A DNA stretch of 64,000 nt from Pseudomonas bubulae (lineage in GTDB: Bacteria; Pseudomonadota; Gammaproteobacteria; Pseudomonadales; Pseudomonadaceae), in NCBI RefSeq assembly GCF_037023725.1, contig NZ_CP146077.1, forward strand, positions 3,199,001-3,263,000. The letters run 5' to 3'. The notes beneath the pieces are model-generated. The model had not been told where the DNA came from and searched no databases. It saw only the letters and a program-made list of their open reading frames with translations. Of the stretch, positions 46,594 to 54,371 are shown piece after piece. Within the stretch, counting starts at the first letter, position 1, and each line of letters begins with the position of its first letter. The position numbers and the translations under genes were made by a program.

Positions 46594-47997
46594 ATGACAA
46601 CGGCATCGGGATGGTCGGCATTGCTATGGGGCCGCAACGGGCTGCGATCGGTGGCACTGGCAGGCGGAGTGGCGTTGCATGCCATCAACGTGTATCTGGT
46701 GACAACCATCTTACCCTCGGTGGTCAAGGATATCGGCGGGCTGGATTACTACGCCTGGAACACCACACTGTTTGTGGTGGCCTCGATCATTGGCTCGGTA
46801 GTGTCGGCCAAATGCCTGTCGGCCCTTGGCCCCAGGCTCGCGTATAGCCTCGCCGGGCTGGTCTTTGCGCTGGGTTGCGGGGTGTGCAGCAGCGCCCCTG
46901 ACATGGCCGTGCTGGTGTTGGGGCGCACCACTCAAGGCCTTGGCGGCGGACTGTTGTTTGCCCTGCCGTATTCAATGATCCGACTGGTGTTCAACCAAAC
47001 CCTGTGGCCAAGGGCAATGGCCCTGATTTCAGGAATGTGGGGCGCCGCGACCTTGATTGGCCCGGCCGTTGGCGGGGTGTTTGCGCAGTACGATGCCTGG
47101 CGTGCAGCATTCTGGGCACTGATCCCGGTGACCCTGCTGTTTATGCTGCTGGCCTGGGCCATGCTGCCCGGAAAAAGCGTCGAGGCATCACCTCGTCTGG
47201 TCTTGCCCTGGCTGCAACTGTTGCTGTTGACTGGCGTAGTGATGGCGATTGCCCTGGGCAGCATCAAGCCATCGCCGCTGTATAACGCGCTTGGGCTGGT
47301 GATCGGGCTGGTACTGCTGTATGCCGTGTACCGTGTTGAAAGCAGCGACAGGCACCGCATGTTGCCCAAGCACAGCCTGAGCCCTGGCAGTGCGCTGTTG
47401 CCGATCTATCTGTCGATGAGCCTGATGGTCATTGGCATGACCAGCGAAGTGTTTGTACCGTACTTCTTGCAGGTTTTGCATCTGCAAACCCCGCTGGTGG
47501 CGGGCTATATTGCAGCACTGATGGCGGCCGGCTGGACCCTTGGTGCGCTTTACAGCAGCGGCCTGGCGCTGGCATCTGCCAACCGGGCAATCTGCTGCGG
47601 CCCCGTATTTGTGGTGTCGGGGCTGGCACTGGCGGCTGTCTGTGTGCCGCAAAGCGGCAGTTCATTGATCAGCCTGACCGGCGTTTCCCTGGCAATGATC
47701 GGCGTCGGTACAGGGATCGGGCTGGCGTGGCCGCATCTGCTTACCCGAGTACTGGCCAATGTGCCTGACAGCGAAAAGGACATTGCCGGTGCGTCCATTA
47801 CCACCGTGCAACTGATTGCCACGGCGATTGGCGCGGCACTGGCGGGGATGATTGCGAATATGGCCGGTTTATCCGCTCCGGGTGGCGTGGAGGGGGCCGC
47901 CAATGCTGCCGCCTGGCTCTTTGGCCTGTATGCCGTGTTGTCTGCGTTGCTGTTTATAACGGTGCGACAGGTGATTGCCCATAGTGCAAAGCGCTGA
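46594..47997 (+). CDS. MFS efflux transporter (DHA2-like)
   Basis: Inner-membrane protein of 467 aa with about fourteen hydrophobic segments, of the drug:H+ antiporter type (GGLLFALPYSMIRLVF, GMWGAATLIGPAVGGVFAQ motif C region). The ATG at 46594 follows GGAAGGGAA. Under probable control of the divergent Fe-S regulator. Substrate unknown. Confidence 0.88.
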   Translation: MTTASGWSALLWGRNGLRSVALAGGVALHAINVYLVTTILPSVVKDIGGLDYYAWNTTLFVVASIIGSVVSAKCLSALGPRLAYSLAGLVFALGCGVCSSAPDMAVLVLGRTTQGLGGGLLFALPYSMIRLVFNQTLWPRAMALISGMWGAATLIGPAVGGVFAQYDAWRAAFWALIPVTLLFMLLAWAMLPGKSVEASPRLVLPWLQLLLLTGVVMAIALGSIKPSPLYNALGLVIGLVLLYAVYRVESSDRHRMLPKHSLSPGSALLPIYLSMSLMVIGMTSEVFVPYFLQVLHLQTPLVAGYIAALMAAGWTLGALYSSGLALASANRAICCGPVFVVSGLALAAVCVPQSGSSLISLTGVSLAMIGVGTGIGLAWPHLLTRVLANVPDSEKDIAGASITTVQLIATAIGAALAGMIANMAGLSAPGGVEGAANAAAWLFGLYAVLSALLFITVRQVIAHSAKR

Positions 47998-48139
47998 ATC
48001 CGCCAGAAATCATGCCTGTGTCGATTTGTCGCAGGTATTGCTGCATCCCCCGGTTTTACAGGCTGCCGGCGCTGTAGTGCACCATTGAGGGGCGTGACTG
48101 CCGTGCGACAGCCTAGCGACAGTGGTAAATTCTGCGCCC

Positions 48140-48274
48140 ATGCAACACGTCTACCCCACAGCAATCGTGCGCGCCAAGCCGGTCACTCCTGGCATCGGGC
48201 AGCGTACACACCTGCCTGATAATACGCAGGTTAAAGGCCTTTTCCGTTGGAAAAGGCCGCTTAAAGGAACCTGA
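48140..48274 (+). CDS. possible 44-aa upstream ORF of the SCO gene
   Basis: ATG at 48140 opens a 44-codon frame (MQHVYPTAIVRAKPV...) whose TGA ends one base before the SCO ATG. It contains a strong hairpin (48236-48258). There is no clear Shine-Dalgarno. It may be a leader ORF coupled to the SCO gene, or chance. Confidence 0.3.
   Translation: MQHVYPTAIVRAKPVTPGIGQRTHLPDNTQVKGLFRWKRPLKGT
48236..48258 (+). promoter_or_regulatory. leader hairpin before SCO gene
   Basis: GGCCTTTTCC-GTT-GGAAAAGGCC: perfect 10-bp stem directly upstream of the AAAGGAA Shine-Dalgarno of the SCO gene. It could be a termination signal of an upstream transcript or an mRNA stability element. Confidence 0.5.
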
Positions 48275-48275
48275 C

Positions 48276-48881
48276 ATGAATGATTTACTGACTCGCCGCC
48301 GCGTAGTCACCGGTCTTGGCTTGCTCAGCCTGGGCTTGATCGCAGGTTGCGACCCTGGCAGCGGTTTGTCATACAAGTACGGCAAAGACCTCAGCAATGA
48401 AATCCTCGGGCGCAAGTTCAAGCTCAGGGATGCTCAAGGCAACGAGATGATGCTGGGTAGTTTTCGCGGGATGATGCCGATGATTTTCTTCGGCTTTACC
48501 CAGTGCCCGGCCGTGTGCCCGACCGCCCTGGCCCGTGCCGCCCAGGCGAAGAAAATGATGGGCCCCGACGGCGACCGCTTGCAGGTGGTGTTTATCACCC
48601 TGGACCCGGAGCGCGACAAGCCGGCGATGCTTGATGCCTATGTAAAAGCCTTTGACCCAAGCTTTATTGCCTTGTCCGGCACCCTGGAAGAAACCGCGGC
48701 TACGGCCAAGGAATTCAAGGTGTTTTACGAGAAGATCCCTACCGGTGACTCTTACACCCTGTCTCACACCGCAACCAGTTTCGTTTTCGATTCCCGTGGT
48801 GTGTTGCGTCTTGGCCTGTCGCCTTCACTGTCAGCCAAGCAGTGTGCCGAAGACCTGCTCACCGTGATGTCAGTCTGCTAA
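48276..48881 (+). CDS. SCO1/SenC-family copper chaperone
   Basis: Membrane-anchored periplasmic thioredoxin-fold protein (201 aa) that delivers copper to the Cu-A site of cytochrome oxidase. Lipobox LIAGC with Cys25 after a twin-Arg N-terminus (TRRRVV). Copper ligands Cys77 and Cys81 (CPAVCP) and a His near 163 (LSHTATSF) are present. Followed 29 bp later by a PCuAC chaperone, its usual partner. Confidence 0.92.
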   Translation: MNDLLTRRRVVTGLGLLSLGLIAGCDPGSGLSYKYGKDLSNEILGRKFKLRDAQGNEMMLGSFRGMMPMIFFGFTQCPAVCPTALARAAQAKKMMGPDGDRLQVVFITLDPERDKPAMLDAYVKAFDPSFIALSGTLEETAATAKEFKVFYEKIPTGDSYTLSHTATSFVFDSRGVLRLGLSPSLSAKQCAEDLLTVMSVC

Positions 48882-48910
48882 TCCTGTGCACTTTGGAATG
48901 AGCCAACCCT

Positions 48911-49375
48911 ATGAAGCCTGTTAAGTATCTACTGTTGTCACTGCTGGGCATGAGCCTGCACGTTTCTGCGCAAACCGTTGTTGATGATGCCTGGGTACGC
49001 GCCACCGTGGCCGGTCAGCCTTCGACCGGTGCCTTTATGCACATTACTTCGAGCACCGACAGCAAGCTGGTTGAAGTCCGTTCTGCGGTAGCCAAGACCG
49101 TACAGATCCACGAATCGAAGATGCAAAACGACGTGATGAGCATGCAGCCAGTGACATCGGTAGCGCTACCGGCGGGCAAGAGCGTGGCCATCGAACCTGA
49201 GGGCTACCATGTGATGCTGATTGACCTGGTCAATCAGGTCAAAGCCGGTGACCAGGTACCTTTGACCCTGATTGTTGAAGACAGCAAAGGGGTCAAGGAA
49301 CAGATTGAGGTGAAGGCCGAGGCGCGTGCACTTAATAGCATGCCGATGCACCACGATCATGGTTCGATGCACTGA
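48911..49375 (+). CDS. PCuAC-family periplasmic copper chaperone
   Basis: Periplasmic Cu(I) chaperone (154 aa) that feeds SCO/CuA assembly. Signal peptide 1-20 (ending VSAQ); the H(M)X10MX21HXM copper site is visible as HESKM...MSM and GYHVML, and a His/Met-rich tail (MPMHHDHGSMH) adds possible copper ligands. Translated from a Shine-Dalgarno near 48900; operon with the SCO gene. Confidence 0.92.
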   Translation: MKPVKYLLLSLLGMSLHVSAQTVVDDAWVRATVAGQPSTGAFMHITSSTDSKLVEVRSAVAKTVQIHESKMQNDVMSMQPVTSVALPAGKSVAIEPEGYHVMLIDLVNQVKAGDQVPLTLIVEDSKGVKEQIEVKAEARALNSMPMHHDHGSMH

Positions 49376-49388
49376 TTCGCAGTTAAAC

Positions 49389-49430
49389 GCCGTAGCAGCA
49401 GCCTCGTTCCTTCGGCAGCTGCTACGGTTG
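49389..49430. terminator. hairpin repeat between PCuAC gene and oprD-family gene
   Basis: CCGTAGCAGC and GCTGCTACGG form a perfect 10-bp stem around an 18-base loop containing CCTTCGGCAG. It separates convergent genes. The CGTAGCAGCTGCCGAAGG-like sequence is also a common dispersed repeat type in Pseudomonas. Confidence 0.6.
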
Positions 49431-49436
49431 GTTTAC

Positions 49437-50780
49437 CTAAAACCGGCCCGTCAGCGGGTATTCGACCGCCAGGCGTATCTGGTCCGCGTCCAGTTCGGCC
49501 TGTGCGGTATTGCCGCGATGGACATTATGTCGCAATGACATGATGGTGCCCTTGGCTGCACCGCTCTGCACCACATAGCGCGCTTCGAGATCCCGTTCCC
49601 AGTGCTTCCCGCCTTTGCCATAGCCCAGGTACGCATAGCCGCCCCGCGGATCCACATGGCTGCCGTCAATCTGGCTACCTCGCACATACGCTGCGCTGAA
49701 CACCAGCCCCGGCATACCCCAGGGTGTCATCGCCAGGTCGTAACGCGCTTGCCATGATTGTTCGTTGGGTGCGTTGAAGTCAGATAGCTGGACCGCATTG
49801 GTCAGGAAAATCGCGCCCCGTGTCACATAATCAAATGGCGTGTTGCCATGCACTTTCTGATAGCCCACGCTGAAACTGTGCGGGCCCTGGGCATAGGTGC
49901 TCAGCAAACTCCAGGTGGTGTTATCGATATTGCCCGACAGCGCCTTGCCTTCATCGGTTGTGCGGTACAGGTTGAGGTTCAGCGACAGCGAGCGGTTTTC
50001 ATCCAGCGCGTGGCTGAAGACGGCGCCCAGGTAATGCTGGTTCCAGGTGTCCTCATAGCGCGAGGTGTAAAGGCTGGCGCTGAGGTTTTTGCTCGGGGTA
50101 TACACCAGCCCGGCCAGGTCGAATGCATTGCCTTTGGGGCCATTGGAATAATTGACCACAAAGCCCTGATTGTGGCTGCTGGCATTGCGGTCGGTGCTTT
50201 CGGTGAAATGCCCACCGACCATTTTAAGGGCATTGAACTCGTTGCTGGTGAGGAACACCCCCGTGGCCGTTTCCGGCAGCAAGCGGCTGTCGGATGAGCT
50301 GAACACCGGGGTCTTGACCCGCTGCTCGCCCCAGGACAGCACCGTGTTGGACATACGCAGCTTGAGCGCCACGCCACCCCGGCCGTAGTTGTCCTTGGGG
50401 TAGCCGTCGTTGTCCAGCCCAAGCAGGCGGGCCTTGCCGGCGCGACCGCCGCCACTGTCCAGCTTGAGGCCCATATAGGCGTGGGCATCCACCCCGACAC
50501 CGATCAGGCCCTGGGTAAAGCCTGATTGCAAGGTGCCCATCAAGCCGTAGGCCCACTCTTCGGCATAGCCATTGCGATCGGAGCGCGATTTATAGGCATT
50601 GCGTGCGCCGCTGTTGCTGGCTCCGTGGCGATACTCACGGCTGTCGTAGACCGTACGGTTGACCACACTCCAGGTGCTGTCTTCAATAAAGCCCTTGGCT
50701 TGCTCCTGGGCCGACTCCGCCACGGCCAGGGGGCTGGCGAGGGCGATCAGGATCGCGGAGCGCGTACCCACGGCACTCAT
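49437..50780 (-). CDS. OprD-family outer-membrane porin
   Basis: Outer-membrane substrate-specific channel of 447 aa with a signal peptide ending AVAES (about residue 23), N-terminal KGFIEDSTWSVVNRTVYDSRE, repeated beta-strand pattern, and a C-terminal aromatic (LTGRF). OprD porins usually take up small carboxylates or basic amino acids. Here it is the last gene of a riboswitch-led ABC-importer operon, its ATG overlapping the cupredoxin gene's stop, which is unusual for the family. Confidence 0.9.
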   Translation of the reverse strand: MSAVGTRSAILIALASPLAVAESAQEQAKGFIEDSTWSVVNRTVYDSREYRHGASNSGARNAYKSRSDRNGYAEEWAYGLMGTLQSGFTQGLIGVGVDAHAYMGLKLDSGGGRAGKARLLGLDNDGYPKDNYGRGGVALKLRMSNTVLSWGEQRVKTPVFSSSDSRLLPETATGVFLTSNEFNALKMVGGHFTESTDRNASSHNQGFVVNYSNGPKGNAFDLAGLVYTPSKNLSASLYTSRYEDTWNQHYLGAVFSHALDENRSLSLNLNLYRTTDEGKALSGNIDNTTWSLLSTYAQGPHSFSVGYQKVHGNTPFDYVTRGAIFLTNAVQLSDFNAPNEQSWQARYDLAMTPWGMPGLVFSAAYVRGSQIDGSHVDPRGGYAYLGYGKGGKHWERDLEARYVVQSGAAKGTIMSLRHNVHRGNTAQAELDADQIRLAVEYPLTGRF

Positions 50781-51217
50781 TTCGCCACCTGCTGCTGTTG
50801 CAGTGCAGCAGTCAAACGGTCCAGTGCGCGTTTGGGTAACGTGGCGGGCAGCACCGGGGGCTCGGTAGAAGGTTCGCCCACCTGAATCAGCATGACCATG
50901 CCCATGGCCAGGTGCGGGGTGCATTGAATGCCGTAGAGGCCGGGCACGCTGAAGGTTTGCTCTACCTCCTGGTTGATCTTGCCCTTGAACGGTTGCGCAC
51001 CTTCAGGCAGCAGTCCGGGCAGTGTGGCCGCATTGTGGCCGCTTTGTGTGGGGATGAACCTGACCGTGTCGCCGGGGGCGATCTGCAGGTAATCCGGTTC
51101 ATAGACCATACCGGCCGTGGCACTGCGGGTGAGCATTTTCACTTCGTGGGTTTGTGCCCGTGCCGAAGTACAGAGCAGGGCAGTGGTCAGCAGCAGGGTC
51201 AGGGATGAAATACGCAT
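50777..51217 (-). CDS. pseudoazurin-like type-1 copper protein
   Basis: Periplasmic cupredoxin of 146 aa with signal peptide 1-21. The mononuclear copper site is complete: His61 (SGHNA), Cys99, His102 and Met107 in YGIQCTPHLAMGMVM. Pseudoazurins normally carry electrons to nitrite or nitrous oxide reductase; no denitrification gene is in the window. A C-terminal tail (about 115-146, LTAALQQQQ) is longer than in classic pseudoazurin. It is 22 bp after the ATPase gene and overlaps the porin gene, so it belongs to the cobalamin-riboswitch operon. Confidence 0.88.
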   Translation of the reverse strand: MRISSLTLLLTTALLCTSARAQTHEVKMLTRSATAGMVYEPDYLQIAPGDTVRFIPTQSGHNAATLPGLLPEGAQPFKGKINQEVEQTFSVPGLYGIQCTPHLAMGMVMLIQVGEPSTEPPVLPATLPKRALDRLTAALQQQQVAK

Positions 51218-51239
51218 GGGTGGCTCTCTTAAATAGTAT

Positions 51240-52001
51240 TCAAACGCACATACGCAGGATCTGCGCGCCGTCAAAAGGGTCAGTCAGGTAATGCGCCTGT
51301 ACCCCGAATGTGCTCTGCAGCCGTTGCGTGGTCAGGACTTCAAGGGGTTTACCAAGCGCCATCAAACGGCCACGTTCAAGAATCGCCAGGCGATCACAGC
51401 TCAGGGCCTGATTGAGGTCGTGCATGGCGATCAGGGTGGTCACGGGCAGGGCATGTATGGTTTTTAATATGGCCAGCTGATGCTGGATATCCAGATGATT
51501 GGCGGGCTCATCCAGCAACAGGATTTGCGGGCGCTGGGCCAGGGCCCGGGCGATATGCACGCGTTGTCGCTCACCACCCGAGAGCCCGCGCCAGGTACGG
51601 TTGCGCAGATGCGTAGCATCCACATCGGCCAGTGCCTGCTCGACAATGGCCGTGTCCCCGGCTGACCACGGGCTTAGCGCCGACAGCCAGGGTGTACGGC
51701 CCAGCGCGACGGCATCAAAAACGCCAATGCTGTCGTGGGTGTCGGCATGCTGCTCGACCACCGCCAGGGTTTGCGCAATGTTGCGCTGGCTCATTTTGCG
51801 CAGCGCTTGCCCGTGCAGTAAAACCTGGCCCTGGCCGGGCACCCGCAGGTTGGCCAGCAGCTTGAGCAATGTGGACTTGCCGGAGCCGTTGGGCCCGACT
51901 ATCCCCAGGGTTTCGCCGCGCTGCACACTGAGGGTGATGCCCTGCAACAGCTGGGCATCACCCACGCGGTAACTCAGGTTGCTACAACTCAGTACCGTCA
52001 T
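51240..52001 (-). CDS. ABC transporter ATPase (siderophore/B12/heme importer type)
   Basis: Cytoplasmic ATPase of 253 aa: Walker A GPNGSGKSTLL, signature LSGGERQRVHIARAL, Walker B ILLLDEPANHLDIQHQ, and H-loop MHDLNQA. The start at 52001 overlaps the permease stop (ATGA) and has GGAG upstream. Works with the FecCD-type permease before it. BtuD-like in context. Confidence 0.92.
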   Translation of the reverse strand: MTVLSCSNLSYRVGDAQLLQGITLSVQRGETLGIVGPNGSGKSTLLKLLANLRVPGQGQVLLHGQALRKMSQRNIAQTLAVVEQHADTHDSIGVFDAVALGRTPWLSALSPWSAGDTAIVEQALADVDATHLRNRTWRGLSGGERQRVHIARALAQRPQILLLDEPANHLDIQHQLAILKTIHALPVTTLIAMHDLNQALSCDRLAILERGRLMALGKPLEVLTTQRLQSTFGVQAHYLTDPFDGAQILRMCV

Positions 52002-53014
52002 CGTGCATGTCTCCGGCCGATCAGGATCAGCGCAAATACGGGCGCGCCCACCAGAGCAGTGACCACGCCGACGGGAATCACCTGGCCTTTTATCAAGGTG
52101 CGTGACAGCACATCGGCGGCAATCATGAACAAGGCCCCGCCCAGGGCGCTGACGGGCAGCAGGCGGCCATGCCCGGTACCGGCCAGCAAGCGCACGGCGT
52201 GGGGAATGACCAGCCCGACAAAACCGATGGAGCCTACAATCGACACCATCACCGCCGTCACCAGCGCCGCACAACTGATCAGCAATAGCTGCACCCGGCG
52301 CACCGGGATACCCAATGAGGCCGCAGAGTCAGCACCAAAGGTGAATGCATCCAGCGCCCGTCGATGCCACAGGCACACCGCCAGCCCCAGCACCGCTGCA
52401 GGCACTGCCAGCCATACCGAAGGCCAGCGCACGCCACTGAGGTTGCCCAGCAACCAGAACATGATCCCGCGAGCCTGCTCGGAACTGGCCGATTTGGTGA
52501 TCAGGAAGGCAGTGATTGCGTTGAACAACTGAGAACCGGCAATGCCTGCCAGGATGATCTGGGCACTTACACCGGAGGGCCCGCTGGCCCGTGCCAGCAG
52601 AATAACCAGGGCAAAGGCGCAAATCGCCCCGGCAAAGGCCCCGGCCGACAGTGAAATGGCCCCGGCGCCCAGGCCAAGCACCGCGACCACAACGGCACCT
52701 GTGGACGCCCCGGCAGAAATGCCCAGCAGGTAGGGGTCGGCCAGCGGGTTGCGCAGCAAGGACTGCAATACCACGCCGCAGATGGCCAGCCCCGCACCGC
52801 AGGCCGCGGCCACCAGAGCTCGGGTCAGGCGATAGTTCCAGACAATGCCTTCGTCGATCGGGTCCAGTGCATGCCCGGCGCCCCACAGTTTGTTGGCCAG
52901 TACCTGCAGCACCACATCGGGTGCGATCGGAGTTTCACCGATAGCGACCCCGGCGAGTACAGCCAGCAGCAGTGCTGTACAGGCGGCGAAGGCAGTGATC
53001 AACCGTGCAGTCAT
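51998..53014 (-). CDS. FecCD/BtuC-type ABC importer permease
   Basis: Inner-membrane permease of 338 aa with about ten helices (type II importer). Typical motifs: RLTRALVAAACGAGLAICGV, RNPLADPYLLGISAGASTGA, and the coupling region GFVGLVIPHAVRLLAG. Overlaps the binding-protein gene by ATGA and the ATPase gene by ATGA. The cobalamin riboswitch upstream points to vitamin B12, cobinamide or cobalt as cargo. Confidence 0.93.
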   Translation of the reverse strand: MTARLITAFAACTALLLAVLAGVAIGETPIAPDVVLQVLANKLWGAGHALDPIDEGIVWNYRLTRALVAAACGAGLAICGVVLQSLLRNPLADPYLLGISAGASTGAVVVAVLGLGAGAISLSAGAFAGAICAFALVILLARASGPSGVSAQIILAGIAGSQLFNAITAFLITKSASSEQARGIMFWLLGNLSGVRWPSVWLAVPAAVLGLAVCLWHRRALDAFTFGADSAASLGIPVRRVQLLLISCAALVTAVMVSIVGSIGFVGLVIPHAVRLLAGTGHGRLLPVSALGGALFMIAADVLSRTLIKGQVIPVGVVTALVGAPVFALILIGRRHAR

Positions 53015-54024
53015 TTAGGCAGGTCGTGGCGGCTGATCGCAGTTGCGAGTGTTTCGATGCCGTCGAACAGGCGCAGGCTGGCCTGCATCCCGTGGGCATC
53101 GAGGACAATGATGCGGTTGTTTTTCACGGCATCCATATTGCGCGTTACCGGGTCGGTACGCAGGAATTCAAGTTTTTTCTCGACGTCATCCGCCGGGAAG
53201 CGTCGGCGATCCATGCGCGCGATGACCAAAAATGTCGGGTTGGCCTTGGCCAGGGTTTCCCAGCCGACAGTTGGCCATTCTTCATCGGACTCCACCACAT
53301 TGCGCACGCCCAGGGTGTTGAGCATAAAGTCGGGGATACCCTTGCGCCCGGCAACATATGGGTCGATATCCATGTCCGCACTGGAGAACCAGAACAGCGC
53401 ACTGGTGGCGCTCAGGTCCTTGCCCTTGAGCGAGGCAATGGATTTTTCTAGGCTCGCCTTGAGCTGGTTGTTCAGTTGTTCACCGCGCGCCTGCACATCG
53501 AAGATCTCTGCCAGCTGGCTGATGCTCTTGTAGACAGTGTCGATACTGAATGGCTGCATGCGCGTGCCGTCGGCGCCAACCAGGTTGTCTTTGCCCTCGC
53601 AGTCAGAAGGCATCAGGTAAGTCGGTATCTTCAGTTCGTGAAACTGCTCGCGGGTGCCCACCACACCCTGCGGCCCCACCATCCACTCCAGCTGCACGAC
53701 CACCAGCTCCGGGCGTTTCCCAATGACGGCTTCAAAGCTCGGGTCATTGTCGGCCAGGCGCTCAACCTTGTCGTTCTGTGCCTGGTATTGCACGGGGACA
53801 TCGTTGAACCACAAAGAAGTACCCACCAGCCTGTCACCAAGGCCCAGCGCATAGAGCATTTCGGTGCCGGCCTGGCCAATGGTTACCGCGCTTTTGGGGG
53901 CATGCTCAAACGTCAGCGGGGTGGCGCAGTTCTGCAGGGTCAGGGGGTATTGCGTGGGGGTCGCATGGGCCAGGGCCGGCAAGGCCAGCGTGACCATGAG
54001 CGTAACAACGCGGTGCAACAGCAT
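53011..54024 (-). CDS. periplasmic substrate-binding protein of B12/siderophore-type ABC importer
   Basis: The 337-aa protein has a signal peptide (1-22, ending AHA) and two Rossmann-like lobes joined by a long helix (BtuF/FepB class III fold pattern: KSAVTIGQAGTEMLYALGLGDRLVG, then PELVVVQLEWM). The ATG at 54024 has GGAG upstream. It follows a cobalamin riboswitch by about 130 bp. It is longer than E. coli BtuF (266 aa), so a different corrinoid or a metal complex is possible. Confidence 0.88.
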   Translation of the reverse strand: MLLHRVVTLMVTLALPALAHATPTQYPLTLQNCATPLTFEHAPKSAVTIGQAGTEMLYALGLGDRLVGTSLWFNDVPVQYQAQNDKVERLADNDPSFEAVIGKRPELVVVQLEWMVGPQGVVGTREQFHELKIPTYLMPSDCEGKDNLVGADGTRMQPFSIDTVYKSISQLAEIFDVQARGEQLNNQLKASLEKSIASLKGKDLSATSALFWFSSADMDIDPYVAGRKGIPDFMLNTLGVRNVVESDEEWPTVGWETLAKANPTFLVIARMDRRRFPADDVEKKLEFLRTDPVTRNMDAVKNNRIIVLDAHGMQASLRLFDGIETLATAISRHDLPK

Positions 54025-54085
54025 GATGCAATCTCCATTTGATCGTACACGGGGCACAGGTGCACGGACGGGAATGCATCATCGG

Positions 54086-54106
54086 GTACTGCTGCAGCAA
54101 CAGTAC
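54086..54106 (-). promoter_or_regulatory. hairpin in riboswitch expression platform
   Basis: GTACTG/CAGTAC stem with an inner TGCTGCAGCA palindrome, between the aptamer and the start codon of the binding-protein gene. It may take part in the switch. Confidence 0.4.
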
Positions 54107-54154
54107 AAAGCAGGATGCCTCCCCGGACACCCCGCCGGTTAGTGTGTGGACTTT

Positions 54155-54345
54155 GCCGGCAGGTCTCCTGACTGATGGGTCATCGCTTGCTCCAGCCTTC
54201 CCGGGGGGTATCCCAGTGGCAATCTTGGAGCAGGCTCGTCATCTACAGTTGCGGGGGCAGTTCCGTTGGGTGCTGAAAAAGCACTGCGGATTCCCTTTTA
54301 ACCCCCCGTTAGGGGGGACCGGCGGCAGGATGATAATCGATCCTG
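54155..54345 (-). promoter_or_regulatory. cobalamin riboswitch
   Basis: Read on the minus strand, the AdoCbl aptamer elements occur in order: TTAAAAGGGAATCC, GGAACTGCCCCCGCAACTGT, GCCACTGG, GGGAAGGC, and the B12 box CAGTCAGGAGACCTGCC (54158-54174), with only one mismatch to the box consensus. It precedes the binding-protein gene at 54024. Known switches of this kind shut off B12 uptake or synthesis genes when the cofactor is plentiful. Confidence 0.93.
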
Positions 54346-54371
54346 TTTGCTAAAGGGGGCCGCCGTCAGAA

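Noticed and set aside
50777..51217. Cupredoxin as part of denitrification
   Set aside because: No nitrite, nitric oxide or nitrous oxide reductase genes in the window; the operon context is a B12-type importer.
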